Position numbers and translations under genes: made by a program. DNA of 64,000 bases from Blautia hominis. GTDB taxonomy: Bacteria > Bacillota > Clostridia > Lachnospirales > Lachnospiraceae. The notes under the pieces are model-generated. The model was not told the origin of the DNA, did not search any database, and saw nothing but the letters and a program-made list of their open reading frames with translations. Shown here in pieces: positions 24,676 through 34,026 of the stretch. Location: contig NQOF01000006.1 of NCBI GenBank assembly GCA_002270465.1, positions 248,001 through 312,000 of the forward strand, given 5' to 3'. Within the stretch, counting starts at the first letter, position 1; each line of letters starts with the position of its first letter.

Positions 24676-24720
24676 AAAGCCGGAAAAGGGAGAAAAGTGT
24701 GCCTTTTTCGGCTTTTTTAT
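24676..24720 (+). terminator. Terminator of the maf operon
   Basis: AAAGCCGGAAAAGG pairs with CCTTTTTCGGCTTT, followed by further Ts. Confidence 0.8.
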
Positions 24721-24850
24721 TTTATTAGGATGAAGGCGGACGGAAGAGAAAGGCGGTGAGCCGGGGAATGGACGGGAATGGACAGGGGTGCCTTGTTCTT
24801 TTTGGGGAAATGTATTACAATAGGGAAAAGCGCGGAAAAGAGGAATGTGT

Positions 24851-26218
24851 ATGGAAATAGATGAACTGGTGCGGGGGCAGAGGAGGTTTTTTGAGAAGGG
24901 ATGTACGAAATCTTTGGCGTTTCGGATGCAGGCTTTGGAACGTTTGGAGAGGACTGTGAAGAGGTATGAAGGGGAGATACGGCAGGCATTGTATCAGGAT
25001 CTGCATAAATCTTCTTTTGAGTCTTATATGACGGAGACAGGGCTGGTCTTGAGTGAGCTGGCTTTTGTGAAGAAGCATTTGAAGGGGTGGATGAGGGAGA
25101 AAACAGTGCATACACCTTTGGCGCAGTTTCCGGCCAGGAGCTTTGTAACGCATGAACCTTTCGGGGTGGTGCTGGTGATGGCGCCGTGGAATTATCCTTT
25201 TATGCTTTGTATGGAACCGCTGATCGGGGCGATCGCTGCCGGGAATTGCTGTATTCTGAAGCCGTCCGGATATGCGAAGCATGTGTCGGCAGTGATCGCT
25301 AAGATGATCCGTGAGGCATTTCCGCCTGAGTTTGCTGTAGTGGTGGAAGGGGGACGGGAGGAGAATCAGGAGCTTTTAGAACAGCGGTTTGATTATATAT
25401 TTTTTACGGGCGGAGTGACAGTTGGCAGGCTGGTGATGGAAAAGGCAGCCAGGAATCTGACGCCGGTTACACTGGAACTTGGAGGGAAGAGTCCTTGTAT
25501 TGTGGACCATACGGCTAATCTGAAAATGGCGGCAAAAAGACTGGTGTTCGGCAAATATTTAAACAGCGGGCAGACGTGTGTGGCGCCGGATTACCTGCTT
25601 GTGCAGGAGGATGTAAAAGAGGAATTTTTGGTTTATGTGAAACATTTTATCAGGCAGATGTTTGGGGAGGAGCCATTAAAAAATCCGGATTATCCGCGGA
25701 TGATCAATGAGAAGCATTACCACAGGGTGATGGGACTGCTTGAGGATGAGAAAGCTGAGACGGGCGGTTATGGGGATGAGGAGCACTTGCAGATCGCGCC
25801 TACGGTATTGACCGGTATTACGGAAGATTCTCCTGTGATGCAGGAGGAAATCTTTGGCCCGGTGCTTCCGGTACTCACCTTCGGAGAGATAGAAGAAGCG
25901 ATAAAGTTTGTAAAAGAGAGGGAGAAGCCACTGGCTTTGTATCTTTTTACAAGGGATGCGAAGACGGAAAAAAGGGTTCTCAGGAATCTTTCTTTTGGCG
26001 GGGGCTGTATCAACGATACGATCATTCATCTGGCTACTCCTCATATGGGTTTCGGGGGAGTGGGCGGAAGTGGTATGGGAAGTTATCACGGGAAAGAAAG
26101 TTTTGACACCTTCAGCCACAAAAAGAGTGTGGTGAAGAAGTCGGATAGGATAGATCTGCCTATTCGTTATCAGCCTTATACAAAGGGGAAAGAATGGCTG
26201 CTCCGCAGATTTTTATAA
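24851..26218 (+). CDS. Aldehyde dehydrogenase (class 3/fatty aldehyde type)
   Basis: A 455-residue NAD(P)-dependent aldehyde dehydrogenase of the short AlkH/class 3 type. Key parts are APWNYPF (about residue 115), FFTGGVTVGR (about 187), catalytic Glu in LELGGKSP (about 211) and catalytic Cys in NSGQTCVAPDY (about 245). The C-terminus carries a basic, aromatic tail (YQPYTKGKEWLLRRFL) as in coniferyl or fatty aldehyde enzymes. AGAGGA lies six bases before the ATG at 24851; a second ATG two codons upstream is less well spaced. It seems to be monocistronic. Confidence 0.88.
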   Translation: MEIDELVRGQRRFFEKGCTKSLAFRMQALERLERTVKRYEGEIRQALYQDLHKSSFESYMTETGLVLSELAFVKKHLKGWMREKTVHTPLAQFPARSFVTHEPFGVVLVMAPWNYPFMLCMEPLIGAIAAGNCCILKPSGYAKHVSAVIAKMIREAFPPEFAVVVEGGREENQELLEQRFDYIFFTGGVTVGRLVMEKAARNLTPVTLELGGKSPCIVDHTANLKMAAKRLVFGKYLNSGQTCVAPDYLLVQEDVKEEFLVYVKHFIRQMFGEEPLKNPDYPRMINEKHYHRVMGLLEDEKAETGGYGDEEHLQIAPTVLTGITEDSPVMQEEIFGPVLPVLTFGEIEEAIKFVKEREKPLALYLFTRDAKTEKRVLRNLSFGGGCINDTIIHLATPHMGFGGVGGSGMGSYHGKESFDTFSHKKSVVKKSDRIDLPIRYQPYTKGKEWLLRRFL

Positions 26219-26271
26219 TGGTTTAAACAGCGGATGCAGTCCGCGGCAATGAAGGAAAGGGGAAACATGAG

Positions 26272-26922
26272 ATGTCAAAAAAACCATCAGACAATGAATA
26301 TTTCTGGAACAGGAGATCCAGAGTTTACGACGACCAGGTATGGAAGGTATATAAAAAAGCCTATAAAAAGACAGTGAAACGTACACTGCCGTACCTGAAT
26401 GAGGAGGCAAAGGTCCTGGATTTCGGATGCGGGACAGGCAATACCACCATTCCAATCTCACAGAAGGTGAGGGAGATCGTGGCAATCGATACATCAGAGG
26501 AGATGATGGAGCAAGCCGTGCAGAAGGCAGCAAGGGAAGCGTGTCACAATATCACGTTCTGTCACACGGATATGATGAATTTCAGCGGGGAACCGGGCAG
26601 TTTTGATGTGGTAACCGCTTTTAATGTGCTTTTATATCTGCAGGACAGGGATGAAGTGCTGGAAAAAATATGGTCTCTTTTGAAGCCCGGCGGGGTGTTT
26701 ATATCCGCTACAGACTGTCTGGGCAGGAACTTTTCAAAAGATTCCATTAAAAAGTTTGTGAAAAGCAAACTGCACCTGATGCCCTATGTTGCTTTTGACA
26801 CGCCCATTGGCCTAATGCGTAAAATTCAGAAAAAGGGATTTCTGGTGCTGGAGATCGTTAATCTTCACAAAAATCCGCCGAATATCTTTATCGTGGCGCA
26901 GAAAATTGAAAACGAGGATTAA
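26272..26922 (+). CDS. Class I SAM-dependent methyltransferase
   Basis: A 216-residue methyltransferase with the SAM-binding loop VLDFGCGTGNTTIP (about residue 43), motif II-like acidic residue in IVAIDTSEEMM, and post-motif FDVVTAFNVLLYLQD. It resembles UbiE/Methyltransf_11 proteins acting on small molecules. A GGGGAA site precedes the ATG. No neighbour defines its substrate. A terminator follows. Confidence 0.8.
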   Translation: MSKKPSDNEYFWNRRSRVYDDQVWKVYKKAYKKTVKRTLPYLNEEAKVLDFGCGTGNTTIPISQKVREIVAIDTSEEMMEQAVQKAAREACHNITFCHTDMMNFSGEPGSFDVVTAFNVLLYLQDRDEVLEKIWSLLKPGGVFISATDCLGRNFSKDSIKKFVKSKLHLMPYVAFDTPIGLMRKIQKKGFLVLEIVNLHKNPPNIFIVAQKIENED

Positions 26923-26926
26923 GTGT

Positions 26927-26981
26927 GGCAGAGACAGCCGGTTCGTTTAAGGATGGACCGGCTGCAGCTGCCTCGTTTTTA
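26927..26981 (+). terminator. Terminator after the methyltransferase gene
   Basis: Two-part stem GGCAG..CAGCCGGT / ACCGGCTG..CTGCC followed by TCGTTTTTAT. Confidence 0.8.
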
Positions 26982-27015
26982 TATTTGCAGGAAATCATGT
27001 ATCCTCCGGTACATA

Positions 27016-27363
27016 TTATCCAACTCTCGTACCGTTTGGTACAGGCTTTTCGGGCATTGCAAGTACAGGGATAATTCCGTCCTCGTAACCGATATCCCAT
27101 AACATTCCGTGAGATTCTATGCCGAACATCTCCCGTGGTGCTAAATTGACCACAAACAATGCCTGCTTACCTTCTACTTCCTTGGGATTTTCCCGTTCCT
27201 TTTTCATACCAACAAGTATGGTTCTTTTAAATGCACCAAAATCGACAGTCATTTTAATGAGTCTGTCTGATGCAGGTACATCTTCAACCGTTTCTATGGT
27301 TCCTACTCTGATATCTATTTTATCTAAATCCTTTATCTTGATTTCTGCTTTGATTTCTTTCAT
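27016..27363 (-). CDS. csaA: tRNA-binding-domain protein, CsaA-like
   Basis: A 115-residue OB-fold protein of the tRNA-binding (EMAP II/MetG C-terminal) family. Typical strands are KIDIRVGTIETVEDVPASDRL, MTVDFGAFKRTILVGM and LFVVNLAPREMFGIESHGM. CsaA homologues act as export-related chaperones in Bacillus and bind RNA-like ligands. The start at 27363 is set by GGGAGGT directly upstream. The open frame continues much further upstream without any family similarity, so the long version is rejected. Confidence 0.82.
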   Translation of the reverse strand: MKEIKAEIKIKDLDKIDIRVGTIETVEDVPASDRLIKMTVDFGAFKRTILVGMKKERENPKEVEGKQALFVVNLAPREMFGIESHGMLWDIGYEDGIIPVLAMPEKPVPNGTRVG

Positions 27364-27550
27364 GCGGATGACCTCCCATTTTCTCCTTAGATTTCTTAAA
27401 AGTATAACAGAGCAAATACGAAAAGGAAAGAGGTGTTTTCCCTGAGGGTATACTGCGTGATGCAGGATCTTGCATCTTCGACTTTGTTGAAGAGGATTGA
27501 TTGACAGCATGAAAAGGGGAAGTCTATAGACCCGGAGAGGTGAAATAAGG

Positions 27551-27579
27551 TTGACAAATTCCTTAATATAACTTATAAT
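27551..27579 (+). promoter_or_regulatory. Perfect consensus promoter of the HTH-DUF4180 pair
   Basis: TTGACA (27551-27556), 17-base spacer, TATAAT (27574-27579), in AT-rich DNA 34 bases before the HTH gene. Confidence 0.85.
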
Positions 27580-27612
27580 TCCATATAAAAGAATAATAAG
27601 GAATAAAAAGGA

Positions 27613-28050
27613 ATGGAAAAATATTATACAGTCGAACAAATAGCAGAGCTGCTTGCCCTGCACCCTAAAACAATTCAAAGATATATCCGTGAAGGAAGGC
27701 TGAGGGCTCATAAGGTTGGAAAAAGCTGGCGTGTGACAGGCCATGATTTAAGTGTATTTACTGAAAATGTTGGTTTGACAGGCGCAGAAGTTGCTGATAA
27801 CAGCCAAAACAGAGTTTCCATTTCCTGTGTTGCGGATATTACGGTCAGTGACAACGGGGAAGGAATGCAGCTTGTCAATTTACTTACAGCATCCTTGAAC
27901 TGCAAACCGAAAGAGTATGGAAAATCCACAATGTATGCTCAATTTTTAGAACATGAAAATAAAGTTAGAGTTACACTATGGGGGAATCTTCGCTTTATAC
28001 AGGAAATGTTAGAATTTATCTCTGTTGTAACAGGACAGACTGTGGAATGA
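27613..28050 (+). CDS. Helix-turn-helix (excisionase/MerR-like) DNA-binding protein
   Basis: A 145-residue protein. Residues 1-52 form an excisionase-type winged helix (YYTVEQIAELLALHPKTIQR and REGRLRAHKVGKSWRV). The C-terminal 90 residues (SISCVADITVSDNGEGMQLV...) are unlike recombinase partners and may be a ligand or partner domain. It is not near an integrase, so it is more likely a regulator than a true excisionase. AAAAAGG precedes the ATG. The DUF4180 gene follows by 108 bases. Confidence 0.75.
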   Translation: MEKYYTVEQIAELLALHPKTIQRYIREGRLRAHKVGKSWRVTGHDLSVFTENVGLTGAEVADNSQNRVSISCVADITVSDNGEGMQLVNLLTASLNCKPKEYGKSTMYAQFLEHENKVRVTLWGNLRFIQEMLEFISVVTGQTVE

Positions 28051-28158
28051 TCCCAGCGATCAGAGATAGTAAAATCCTGTTTAGACCGGGTCACCTCCAC
28101 TGATCAATGCCCTTCTGCGGGCATTATAATGATTTTCAGACACATAAAGGAGTTTATA

Positions 28159-28527
28159 ATGAATATTACACGAAAAGGAACACACAAAAACATTGCAGTG
28201 GTCCAAAATGACAGTTTAATCATTACGGATTTACAATCCGCTTTAGATTTCGCAATGACAATCAGCTACGATACGGGGACGTCTAATCTGGTGATTCCCA
28301 AAGAATGCGTAACTGAAGATTTTTTTGTTTTGTCAACAAAACTTGCAGGGGAAATTCTTCAGAAATATGTAAATTATGGTATAAAGCTTGCCATTGTCGG
28401 TGATTTTTCCGGTTACACCAGTAAACCGCTCCATGACTTTATTTATGAAAGCAATAAAGGGAAGGATTTCTTTTTTGTTCCCGATGTGGAAGAAGCGATT
28501 AAAAAAATGGAAAGCAGCATGGAATAG
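28159..28527 (+). CDS. DUF4180 family protein
   Basis: A 122-residue cytoplasmic alpha/beta protein of the DUF4180 family (NIAVVQNDSLIITDLQSALD, NLVIPKECVTEDFFVLSTKLA, KLAIVGDFSGYTSKPLHDFI). Function unknown. The start at 28159 follows AAAGGAG. Homologues often stand next to small transcription regulators, as here. A long hairpin follows 50 bases after the stop. Confidence 0.75.
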   Translation: MNITRKGTHKNIAVVQNDSLIITDLQSALDFAMTISYDTGTSNLVIPKECVTEDFFVLSTKLAGEILQKYVNYGIKLAIVGDFSGYTSKPLHDFIYESNKGKDFFFVPDVEEAIKKMESSME

Positions 28528-28576
28528 TACGAAGAAAACCAGGTTTCTGTTCTATTATAGCTTAGTTTCCCATGTT

Positions 28577-28659
28577 AAAAGCAGTTAGTCTGAATGATGA
28601 TACGTTCTTTGTGAGGTGGTCAATGGCGTATCAGCATTCAGACTAACTGTTTTCATTTT
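28577..28659 (+). terminator. Very long hairpin, probable terminator
   Basis: Arms 28577-28604 and 28627-28653 pair over about 26 bases with a single-base bulge and one mismatch, loop 22 bases, followed by CATTTTG. Much longer than an ordinary terminator. The rest of the gap to 28959 holds the GH2 promoter and otherwise nothing recognisable. Confidence 0.65.
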
Positions 28660-28855
28660 GTGGAAAAACATCTGCACGAGGAAAAATTTTTAGATTGTAG
28701 GAAAAGTATGACTGAACAGCTTCACGGGCGTTTCAATCTATGAACAAACAGTGGAGATTCTATCCGTTCTTGATTAAATTGCAAGGGATAAGACAGGGAA
28801 TACAGGATAATTCAATTTATAACAGAAAATGTTACTACTGGAATACTATATGAAA

Positions 28856-28884
28856 TTGAGTTGCCTTCATAAATTGTGTAGTAT
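28856..28884 (+). promoter_or_regulatory. Promoter of the GH2 gene
   Basis: TTGAGT (28856-28861) and TAGTAT (28879-28884), 17-base spacer, about 70 bases before the start codon. Confidence 0.5.
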
Positions 28885-28959
28885 CAGCATAGGACTTCTG
28901 AAAACGGTCAGTCAGGGGTTCTAAGAGGATATGAAATGATCTGTGAAAGGAGAAGATAG

Positions 28960-30660
28960 ATGATAAGAACTTTTGAAACACATAAAATCAGAAAGATGAA
29001 GGAACTGTCTTCATGCTTATGGGATTTTGAAACTTTGTCGGGGGAGGGGGACTGCAGGCAGCAGGTGTATGTTCCGAGCTGTTGGGAAAACTATCCCGGC
29101 ACGGCTGCATATACCGGAAAAGCCAGATATTGCCGTACCTTTGAGGCCGAAGGAAATGTTCGGCTGGAATTTAAAGGCGTGAGTCATACAGCATGTGTGT
29201 ATGTAGATGGGGAAAAGGTGGCATCTCATTATAATGCCTATACCATTTTTGAAGCCATTGTACCAAATCTCAGACCGGGAAAACATACATTGGAAATTAT
29301 TGCGGATAATTCTTTTGGACCGGAATCCGCGCTTCATGTGCCAAACGATTACCAGTCTTATGGCGGTATTTCCAGGGCAGTTATAATGGAAGAGATAGAG
29401 GATGTCTATATAAAATGGATCCATTTTACGCCCCTATTGAAAAGAAATGAAAATGCAGAAGGGAAAGCCTGGTTCGGAAAAGCTGAGATAAATTTATGCA
29501 ATGTGTCGGACTTGGATTTTACAGGAACCATTGTGGTTAATTTTGCAGGACACAGACTGGTTTCATTACCTGTAACTTTGAAGGGTAAGGAGACAAAAAT
29601 CATCACAACAGAGGAACTTCTTTGCAGGGAGGCAGAGGAATGGAGTCCCGAGTCTCCCCGGCTATATTCTATAGAAGCTATTTTAGAGGACAAAGACAGC
29701 ATATCCGTAGATGACCTGATCGAACGTGTGGGATTCAGGATAATAGAAGTTTCAGGAAAAGATATCCTCTTAAACGGAAAAAAACTTCTTATCAAAGGAC
29801 TCTGCAGACATGAAGACCACCCTCAGTTCGGCTGTGCGCTTCCATTAGAAGCGATGCAGTATGATCTGATGATCGCAAAAGATTTAGGGGCCAATTCCAT
29901 AAGGACAACCCATTATCCAAATGATGAGTTGTTTTTGGACTTATGCGATGAACAGGGGATTTTAGTATGGGAAGAAAATCATGCCAGGGGCTTATCTGAG
30001 GAACTTATGAGAAATCCGTATTTTAATAAACAGTGTGAGGACTGCATCTATGAAATGATAACGGCCCATTATAATCACCCTTCGATTTATATTTGGGGAA
30101 TATTAAACGAATGTGCAAGTCATACAGAATATGGGAAAGCGTGTTATGAAGCCCAATATGAGTGGATCAGAAAACTGGATGCCTCACGTCCCCGCTCCTC
30201 AGCCAGTTGTCAGTTTAAGACAGATATCTGCTTTGGGTATCCGGAAATAGTATCCTATAATATTTATCCCAAGTGGTATCATGATACGCCTGTAAAAGAA
30301 TACCTGAAGGATTTATATGAATGGGTTCAGGATAATACGGAAGGAAAAGAGAAACCTTTTCTGATCACAGAAATCGGCGCAGGCGCCCTTTACGGATACC
30401 GGCATCCCTCTCATGTAAAATGGACAGAAGAATATCAGGCGGAGACATTAAAAGAACAGATTACCGCAGTGTTTGAACAGGATGGCTGCAGCGGTATCTA
30501 TATATGGCAGTTCTGTGATACACGGGTAAGCAGCAGCTGGTTTGGCACCCGCCCGCGTACCATGAACAATAAAGGGATCGTTGATGAATACAGACGGGCG
30601 AAGCTGTCATATGAAATAGTAAAAGGAGTGTATAAAGCCAAAGGTAATTATAAAGTATAA
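28960..30660 (+). CDS. GH2 beta-glucuronidase-like glycosidase
   Basis: A 566-residue GH2 enzyme without signal peptide, so intracellular. Order: jelly-roll sugar-binding domain (about 1-165), immunoglobulin-like domain (about 165-262), TIM barrel (about 265-566). The acid/base Glu is in WGILNECASH (about residue 388) and the nucleophile Glu in LITEIGAGALYGYR (about 471). The C-terminal MNNKGIVDEYRRAK matches the NxK motif that binds the uronic carboxylate in beta-glucuronidases (GNKKGIF in E. coli UidA). That favours glucuronide or galacturonide over galactoside as substrate. Nearby GH88 and DUF2264 genes support uronic-acid metabolism. Confidence 0.85.
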   Translation: MIRTFETHKIRKMKELSSCLWDFETLSGEGDCRQQVYVPSCWENYPGTAAYTGKARYCRTFEAEGNVRLEFKGVSHTACVYVDGEKVASHYNAYTIFEAIVPNLRPGKHTLEIIADNSFGPESALHVPNDYQSYGGISRAVIMEEIEDVYIKWIHFTPLLKRNENAEGKAWFGKAEINLCNVSDLDFTGTIVVNFAGHRLVSLPVTLKGKETKIITTEELLCREAEEWSPESPRLYSIEAILEDKDSISVDDLIERVGFRIIEVSGKDILLNGKKLLIKGLCRHEDHPQFGCALPLEAMQYDLMIAKDLGANSIRTTHYPNDELFLDLCDEQGILVWEENHARGLSEELMRNPYFNKQCEDCIYEMITAHYNHPSIYIWGILNECASHTEYGKACYEAQYEWIRKLDASRPRSSASCQFKTDICFGYPEIVSYNIYPKWYHDTPVKEYLKDLYEWVQDNTEGKEKPFLITEIGAGALYGYRHPSHVKWTEEYQAETLKEQITAVFEQDGCSGIYIWQFCDTRVSSSWFGTRPRTMNNKGIVDEYRRAKLSYEIVKGVYKAKGNYKV

Positions 30661-30683
30661 ACCTGTGAATTTTGATCATTGGA

Positions 30684-31493
30684 TCAAAGTATATCTGTAT
30701 GAAAGGCAGGAGGGCCGTACTTCCGGTATTTGTTGGGTGTTATGCCTGTAAGGGATTTAAACTGTCTGTAAAAATGGACATTGCTTGTATATCCGCAGCG
30801 GTCCGCAATCTCTTCCATTGTCAGATTGGTAGTGGACAGCAGATATTGGGCCTCCTCAATGCGGAGCCGGATCAGGTCTTTCTGAAAAGAAACTCCAAAG
30901 TAGTCGGTATATAAGTGCTGAAAATAGGATTCACTTATACCAATCATCTGGGCATAGTCTTTTATGCTGTGTTTTTCTGACAAAGTATTCCTCATTTCCA
31001 GGCGCAGGGACTGAAACTGAGATTCATAAGATAAAGAGGCAGTAGTGATCATATCTTTGCTTCCGTATGAAGCCAGAAGATGGTTGATAAGTATCGTAAA
31101 AAAAGAATCAATATTTTGTTTCAAGTAGGGAGGCTTCGTATAAGAAGCCTCCCATAATATTTGTTTGATCAATTGGGTCAGGGTTTTTGTATCGCTCACG
31201 GGAAACAACTGGTTTGTCATGGGAAAAACCTTGGAGAAATCTATGGTGCTGCTTACGGAAAAGTGCAGCCAGTCATCAATATAGGCACCCTGAGGGTTGC
31301 CATAGCGATAAGAAGTATTGGGAGAAATAAGTAGTGCATGCCCTGGTGTGATATGGGTAATGTCCTGTCCGATCTGAAATTGTCCGGCCGTATGTATGAT
31401 GAGCAGTAGATAATTTGGAATTCCCACAGGACAGGAACGGACAAAAGAGTTGGGATGCTTTGTTTCGTATCCCCCGCGTATTACTTGATACAT
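30684..31493 (-). CDS. AraC family regulator of the glucuronide locus
   Basis: A 269-residue AraC-type activator. The N-terminal cupin domain (GQDITHITPGHALLISPNTS, WLHFSV) probably binds a sugar. The C-terminal double HTH is clear (SIKDYAQMIGISESYFQHLY and LTMEEIADRCGYTSNVHFYR). It is convergent with the GH2 gene and divergent from the ABC importer, so it can control both. GTAAGGAG lies upstream of the start. Confidence 0.88.
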   Translation of the reverse strand: MYQVIRGGYETKHPNSFVRSCPVGIPNYLLLIIHTAGQFQIGQDITHITPGHALLISPNTSYRYGNPQGAYIDDWLHFSVSSTIDFSKVFPMTNQLFPVSDTKTLTQLIKQILWEASYTKPPYLKQNIDSFFTILINHLLASYGSKDMITTASLSYESQFQSLRLEMRNTLSEKHSIKDYAQMIGISESYFQHLYTDYFGVSFQKDLIRLRIEEAQYLLSTTNLTMEEIADRCGYTSNVHFYRQFKSLTGITPNKYRKYGPPAFHTDIL

Positions 31494-31536
31494 AAGATTC
31501 TCCTTACTACATAACAGAATAAGTTAGTTTTTCTAC

Positions 31537-31565
31537 ATTATAGGATATTAAGATGTGGTTGTCAA
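31537..31565 (-). promoter_or_regulatory. Perfect consensus promoter of the AraC gene
   Basis: On the minus strand TTGACA (31560-31565), 17-base spacer, TATAAT (31537-31542). Confidence 0.85.
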
Positions 31566-31623
31566 TATTGTATTATATAACTTGTAAGAAATACAGGATA
31601 ATCATACAAAGCAACCAAAAAAA

Positions 31624-31653
31624 ATCATATATGATCAAATAGCAGGCTATATT
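31624..31653 (+). promoter_or_regulatory. Candidate activator site and weak promoter of the sugar importer
   Basis: The palindrome ATCATATATGAT (31624-31635) lies where a -35 box would be relative to a -10-like TATATT (31648-31653). No good -35 is present. This fits dependence on the divergent AraC activator (inference). Confidence 0.4.
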
Positions 31654-31725
31654 ATTGGGGCAAGGTGCACGTTAACAGCGCCTTTCTGACTATCTTATTG
31701 AAAAAAATCACAAATGGAGGGAATT

Positions 31726-33030
31726 ATGAAAAAAAGGTTTATCAGTGTGCTTTTAACTACAGCGATGGTTTTGTCCGTGGCATTGACCGGATGCGGCGGA
31801 GCAGAAAAGGCTAGTGCAAAATCTGATGGAGAGACAGGTAAGGTACATTTAAAATGGGCAGTTTGGGATTATAGTCTTATAGAATACTGGGAAGATCTGG
31901 CGGAAGAATATATGAAGGCCAATCCTGGAATCGAGATAGAATGCGTGGATTTTGGCTCTAATGACTATTCCAATGTTCTGGCTACCGAATTGTCCGGAAG
32001 TGGTACAGAGTTAGATATTGTAAGTATTAAAGACGTTGCCAGTTATGCAACATTAGTTGAAAAAAATGCTATCATCCCTCTGGATGAATACATAGAGGAA
32101 TCCGGTGTGGATCTTACTAAATTTAATGGGGTTACAGAACAGGTGGCTGTAGATGGCAAATTATATGAACTTCCATTTAGAAGTGATGTCTGGTGGATTT
32201 TTTATAACAAAGACATTTTTGATAAGAAGGGAGTCTCATATCCCTCTAATGATATGACATGGGAAGAGTACGATGAATTAGCACGTTCTGTTGCGGACAC
32301 TACATTTGGTTCAGAGGTGTACGGTGCTCATTACCATCCATGGACATCAACGGTACAACTGTTGGGAACATTAGATGGAACACATAGTATATTAGATAAA
32401 AAGTATGATTTTATGAAGCCATATTATGAAATGGTATTAAAACAGGAAGAAGATGGCATCTGCATGAAATATTCCGATCTGATAACAGAGGGGCTTCACT
32501 ATTCAGCGGCCTTCTCAAATGGAAACGTTGCAATGATGAATATGGGAAGCTGGGCTGTGACCACTTTGCTTACAAAGCTTTCAAGTGGAGAGTTTGACCC
32601 CGAACTCTGCGGTAATTGGGGAATTGCAAGTTATCCACATGCAGAGGGTGTGGAACCGGGGACAACTTTAGGTGCCATTACAGGTCTTACTATCGCGGAA
32701 GAATCAGTAAATAAGGATGAGGCATGGAAGTTCATCAATTGGGTAACAGGTGAAGAGGGGGCCAAAATATTAGCTAAAACCGGTAATTTCCCTGCGATCA
32801 GTAATGACGAGATCATAGAAGAAATCTTATCTATGGAGGGATTTCCGCAAGATGAACAGACAAAAGAAGCTCTTACTGTAACAAAAATGTATTTGGAAGC
32901 ACCCTATGGCAAAGAACTATCTCAAATCAATGAAGTGTTAGGAACGTACCATGCGATGATAATGAACCGTGAATGTACAGTTGAGGAAGGGATTTCTAAA
33001 ATGAATGAAGAAACTGCTAAAATTCAATAG
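31726..33030 (+). CDS. Sugar ABC transporter substrate-binding lipoprotein
   Basis: A 434-residue extracellular solute-binding protein (family 1, MalE-like). The signal peptide ends in the lipobox VALTGC (Cys about residue 23). Typical features are HLKWAVWDYS, GTELDIVSIKD, ELPFRSDVWWIFYNKDIF and AWKFINWVTGEEGAK. GGAGGG precedes ATG 31726. It probably captures a uronic-acid-containing oligosaccharide, judged from the downstream GH88 and DUF2264 genes. A hairpin separates it from the permease genes. Confidence 0.88.
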   Translation: MKKRFISVLLTTAMVLSVALTGCGGAEKASAKSDGETGKVHLKWAVWDYSLIEYWEDLAEEYMKANPGIEIECVDFGSNDYSNVLATELSGSGTELDIVSIKDVASYATLVEKNAIIPLDEYIEESGVDLTKFNGVTEQVAVDGKLYELPFRSDVWWIFYNKDIFDKKGVSYPSNDMTWEEYDELARSVADTTFGSEVYGAHYHPWTSTVQLLGTLDGTHSILDKKYDFMKPYYEMVLKQEEDGICMKYSDLITEGLHYSAAFSNGNVAMMNMGSWAVTTLLTKLSSGEFDPELCGNWGIASYPHAEGVEPGTTLGAITGLTIAEESVNKDEAWKFINWVTGEEGAKILAKTGNFPAISNDEIIEEILSMEGFPQDEQTKEALTVTKMYLEAPYGKELSQINEVLGTYHAMIMNRECTVEEGISKMNEETAKIQ

Positions 33031-33042
33031 ATAGCAGGGGAA

Positions 33043-33081
33043 TCAAACAGGGTGCGGCAATGAGGCCGGGGCCCTGTTTGA
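33043..33081 (+). other. Intercistronic hairpin between binding protein and permeases
   Basis: TCAAACAGGG (33043-33052) pairs exactly with CCCTGTTTGA (33072-33081); no T-run follows. Probably stabilises the upstream message or lowers permease expression. Confidence 0.6.
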
Positions 33082-33103
33082 AGTTTAGAGGCGAGGTATA
33101 TTT

Positions 33104-34012
33104 ATGAAAGTACAGACTCTTAGTGAGAAGGAAAAAAAGAGAAAACGAAAAAATGATCTTGTGGCATATAGTTTTTTGGCACCAAATTTTATAGGCTTTG
33201 CTGTTTTTACATTAGTGCCTATAGTAGTTGCCGTATATATGGCATTCTGCCAGTGGGATGGAAGCAACCCCGCAAAGTTTGTGGGATTTGATAACTTTGT
33301 TAATTTAGCCAAGGATGAGTTCTTTTTGAATGCATTGCTTAACACGTTATTATACTGTCTTGGAACAGTACCGATTACAATGATCGTGGCTCTGGGCCTG
33401 GCGATCCTTTTGAATCAGAAAATAAAAGGACGGGGATTTATCAGAGCAGTAGCCTGTTTTCCTTATGTCAGTTCTATCATCGCTGTCACCACAGTTTGGA
33501 GAATGTTATTTCACCCTTCAAAGGGTCCTGTGAATTCAATATTATTTGATCTGTTTCAGAGCGATGCACTGCCTCAATGGTTCAGCGGAAGACTGATCAT
33601 TGTTTCCTATATCTTGTTTTCTCTGTGGAAATCCATGGGATATTACATGGTTATTTACCTGGCAGGACTTCAGGGGATTTCTAATGATCTTTATGAAGCC
33701 TCTGAACTGGACGGTGCCGGAAGATGGCAAAAATTCAGATATGTAACCTGGCCGCAGTTAAGGCCTACAACTTTTTTCGTTGTTATCATACTTACCATAG
33801 GATGCTTTAAGATTTATGATACGGCGGTTTTGTTATCCGGTACAAACAATATGTCAACATCATCTATGGTATTGGTATCCTTTATTTATTCAAAGGCATT
33901 TACCAACTGGGACTTAGGCTATGCGTCTGCAGCTGCAATCTGCTTGTTCCTTATTGTTCTGGCAGTTACATTGGTACAGTTTAAAAATGAATCGAAATTT
34001 TCTAATGATTAA
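33104..34012 (+). CDS. Sugar ABC transporter permease (MalF type)
   Basis: A 302-residue permease with six membrane segments after a strongly basic N-terminus (KEKKRKRKN). The ATPase-coupling EAA loop is seen in EASELDGAGRWQKFRYVTWPQL (in part: ASELDGAGRWQKF). It pairs with the following MalG-type permease to form the channel. No ATPase gene is in this locus, which is normal for this class because a shared MsmK-type ATPase is used. Confidence 0.88.
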   Translation: MKVQTLSEKEKKRKRKNDLVAYSFLAPNFIGFAVFTLVPIVVAVYMAFCQWDGSNPAKFVGFDNFVNLAKDEFFLNALLNTLLYCLGTVPITMIVALGLAILLNQKIKGRGFIRAVACFPYVSSIIAVTTVWRMLFHPSKGPVNSILFDLFQSDALPQWFSGRLIIVSYILFSLWKSMGYYMVIYLAGLQGISNDLYEASELDGAGRWQKFRYVTWPQLRPTTFFVVIILTIGCFKIYDTAVLLSGTNNMSTSSMVLVSFIYSKAFTNWDLGYASAAAICLFLIVLAVTLVQFKNESKFSND

Positions 34013-34026
34013 GCGGGAGGAAGACT

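Noticed and set aside
27364-27744. N-terminal extension of CsaA
   Set aside because: The open frame continues upstream but a strong ribosome site and family length set the start at 27363.
27613-28050. Excisionase of an integrated element
   Set aside because: The HTH is excisionase-like, but there is no integrase, att-like repeat or phage gene nearby, and the C-terminal domain is unrelated.
28899-28912. cre-like catabolite site before the GH2 gene
   Set aside because: It follows TGNAANCGNWNN but misses both final consensus bases, so support is too weak.
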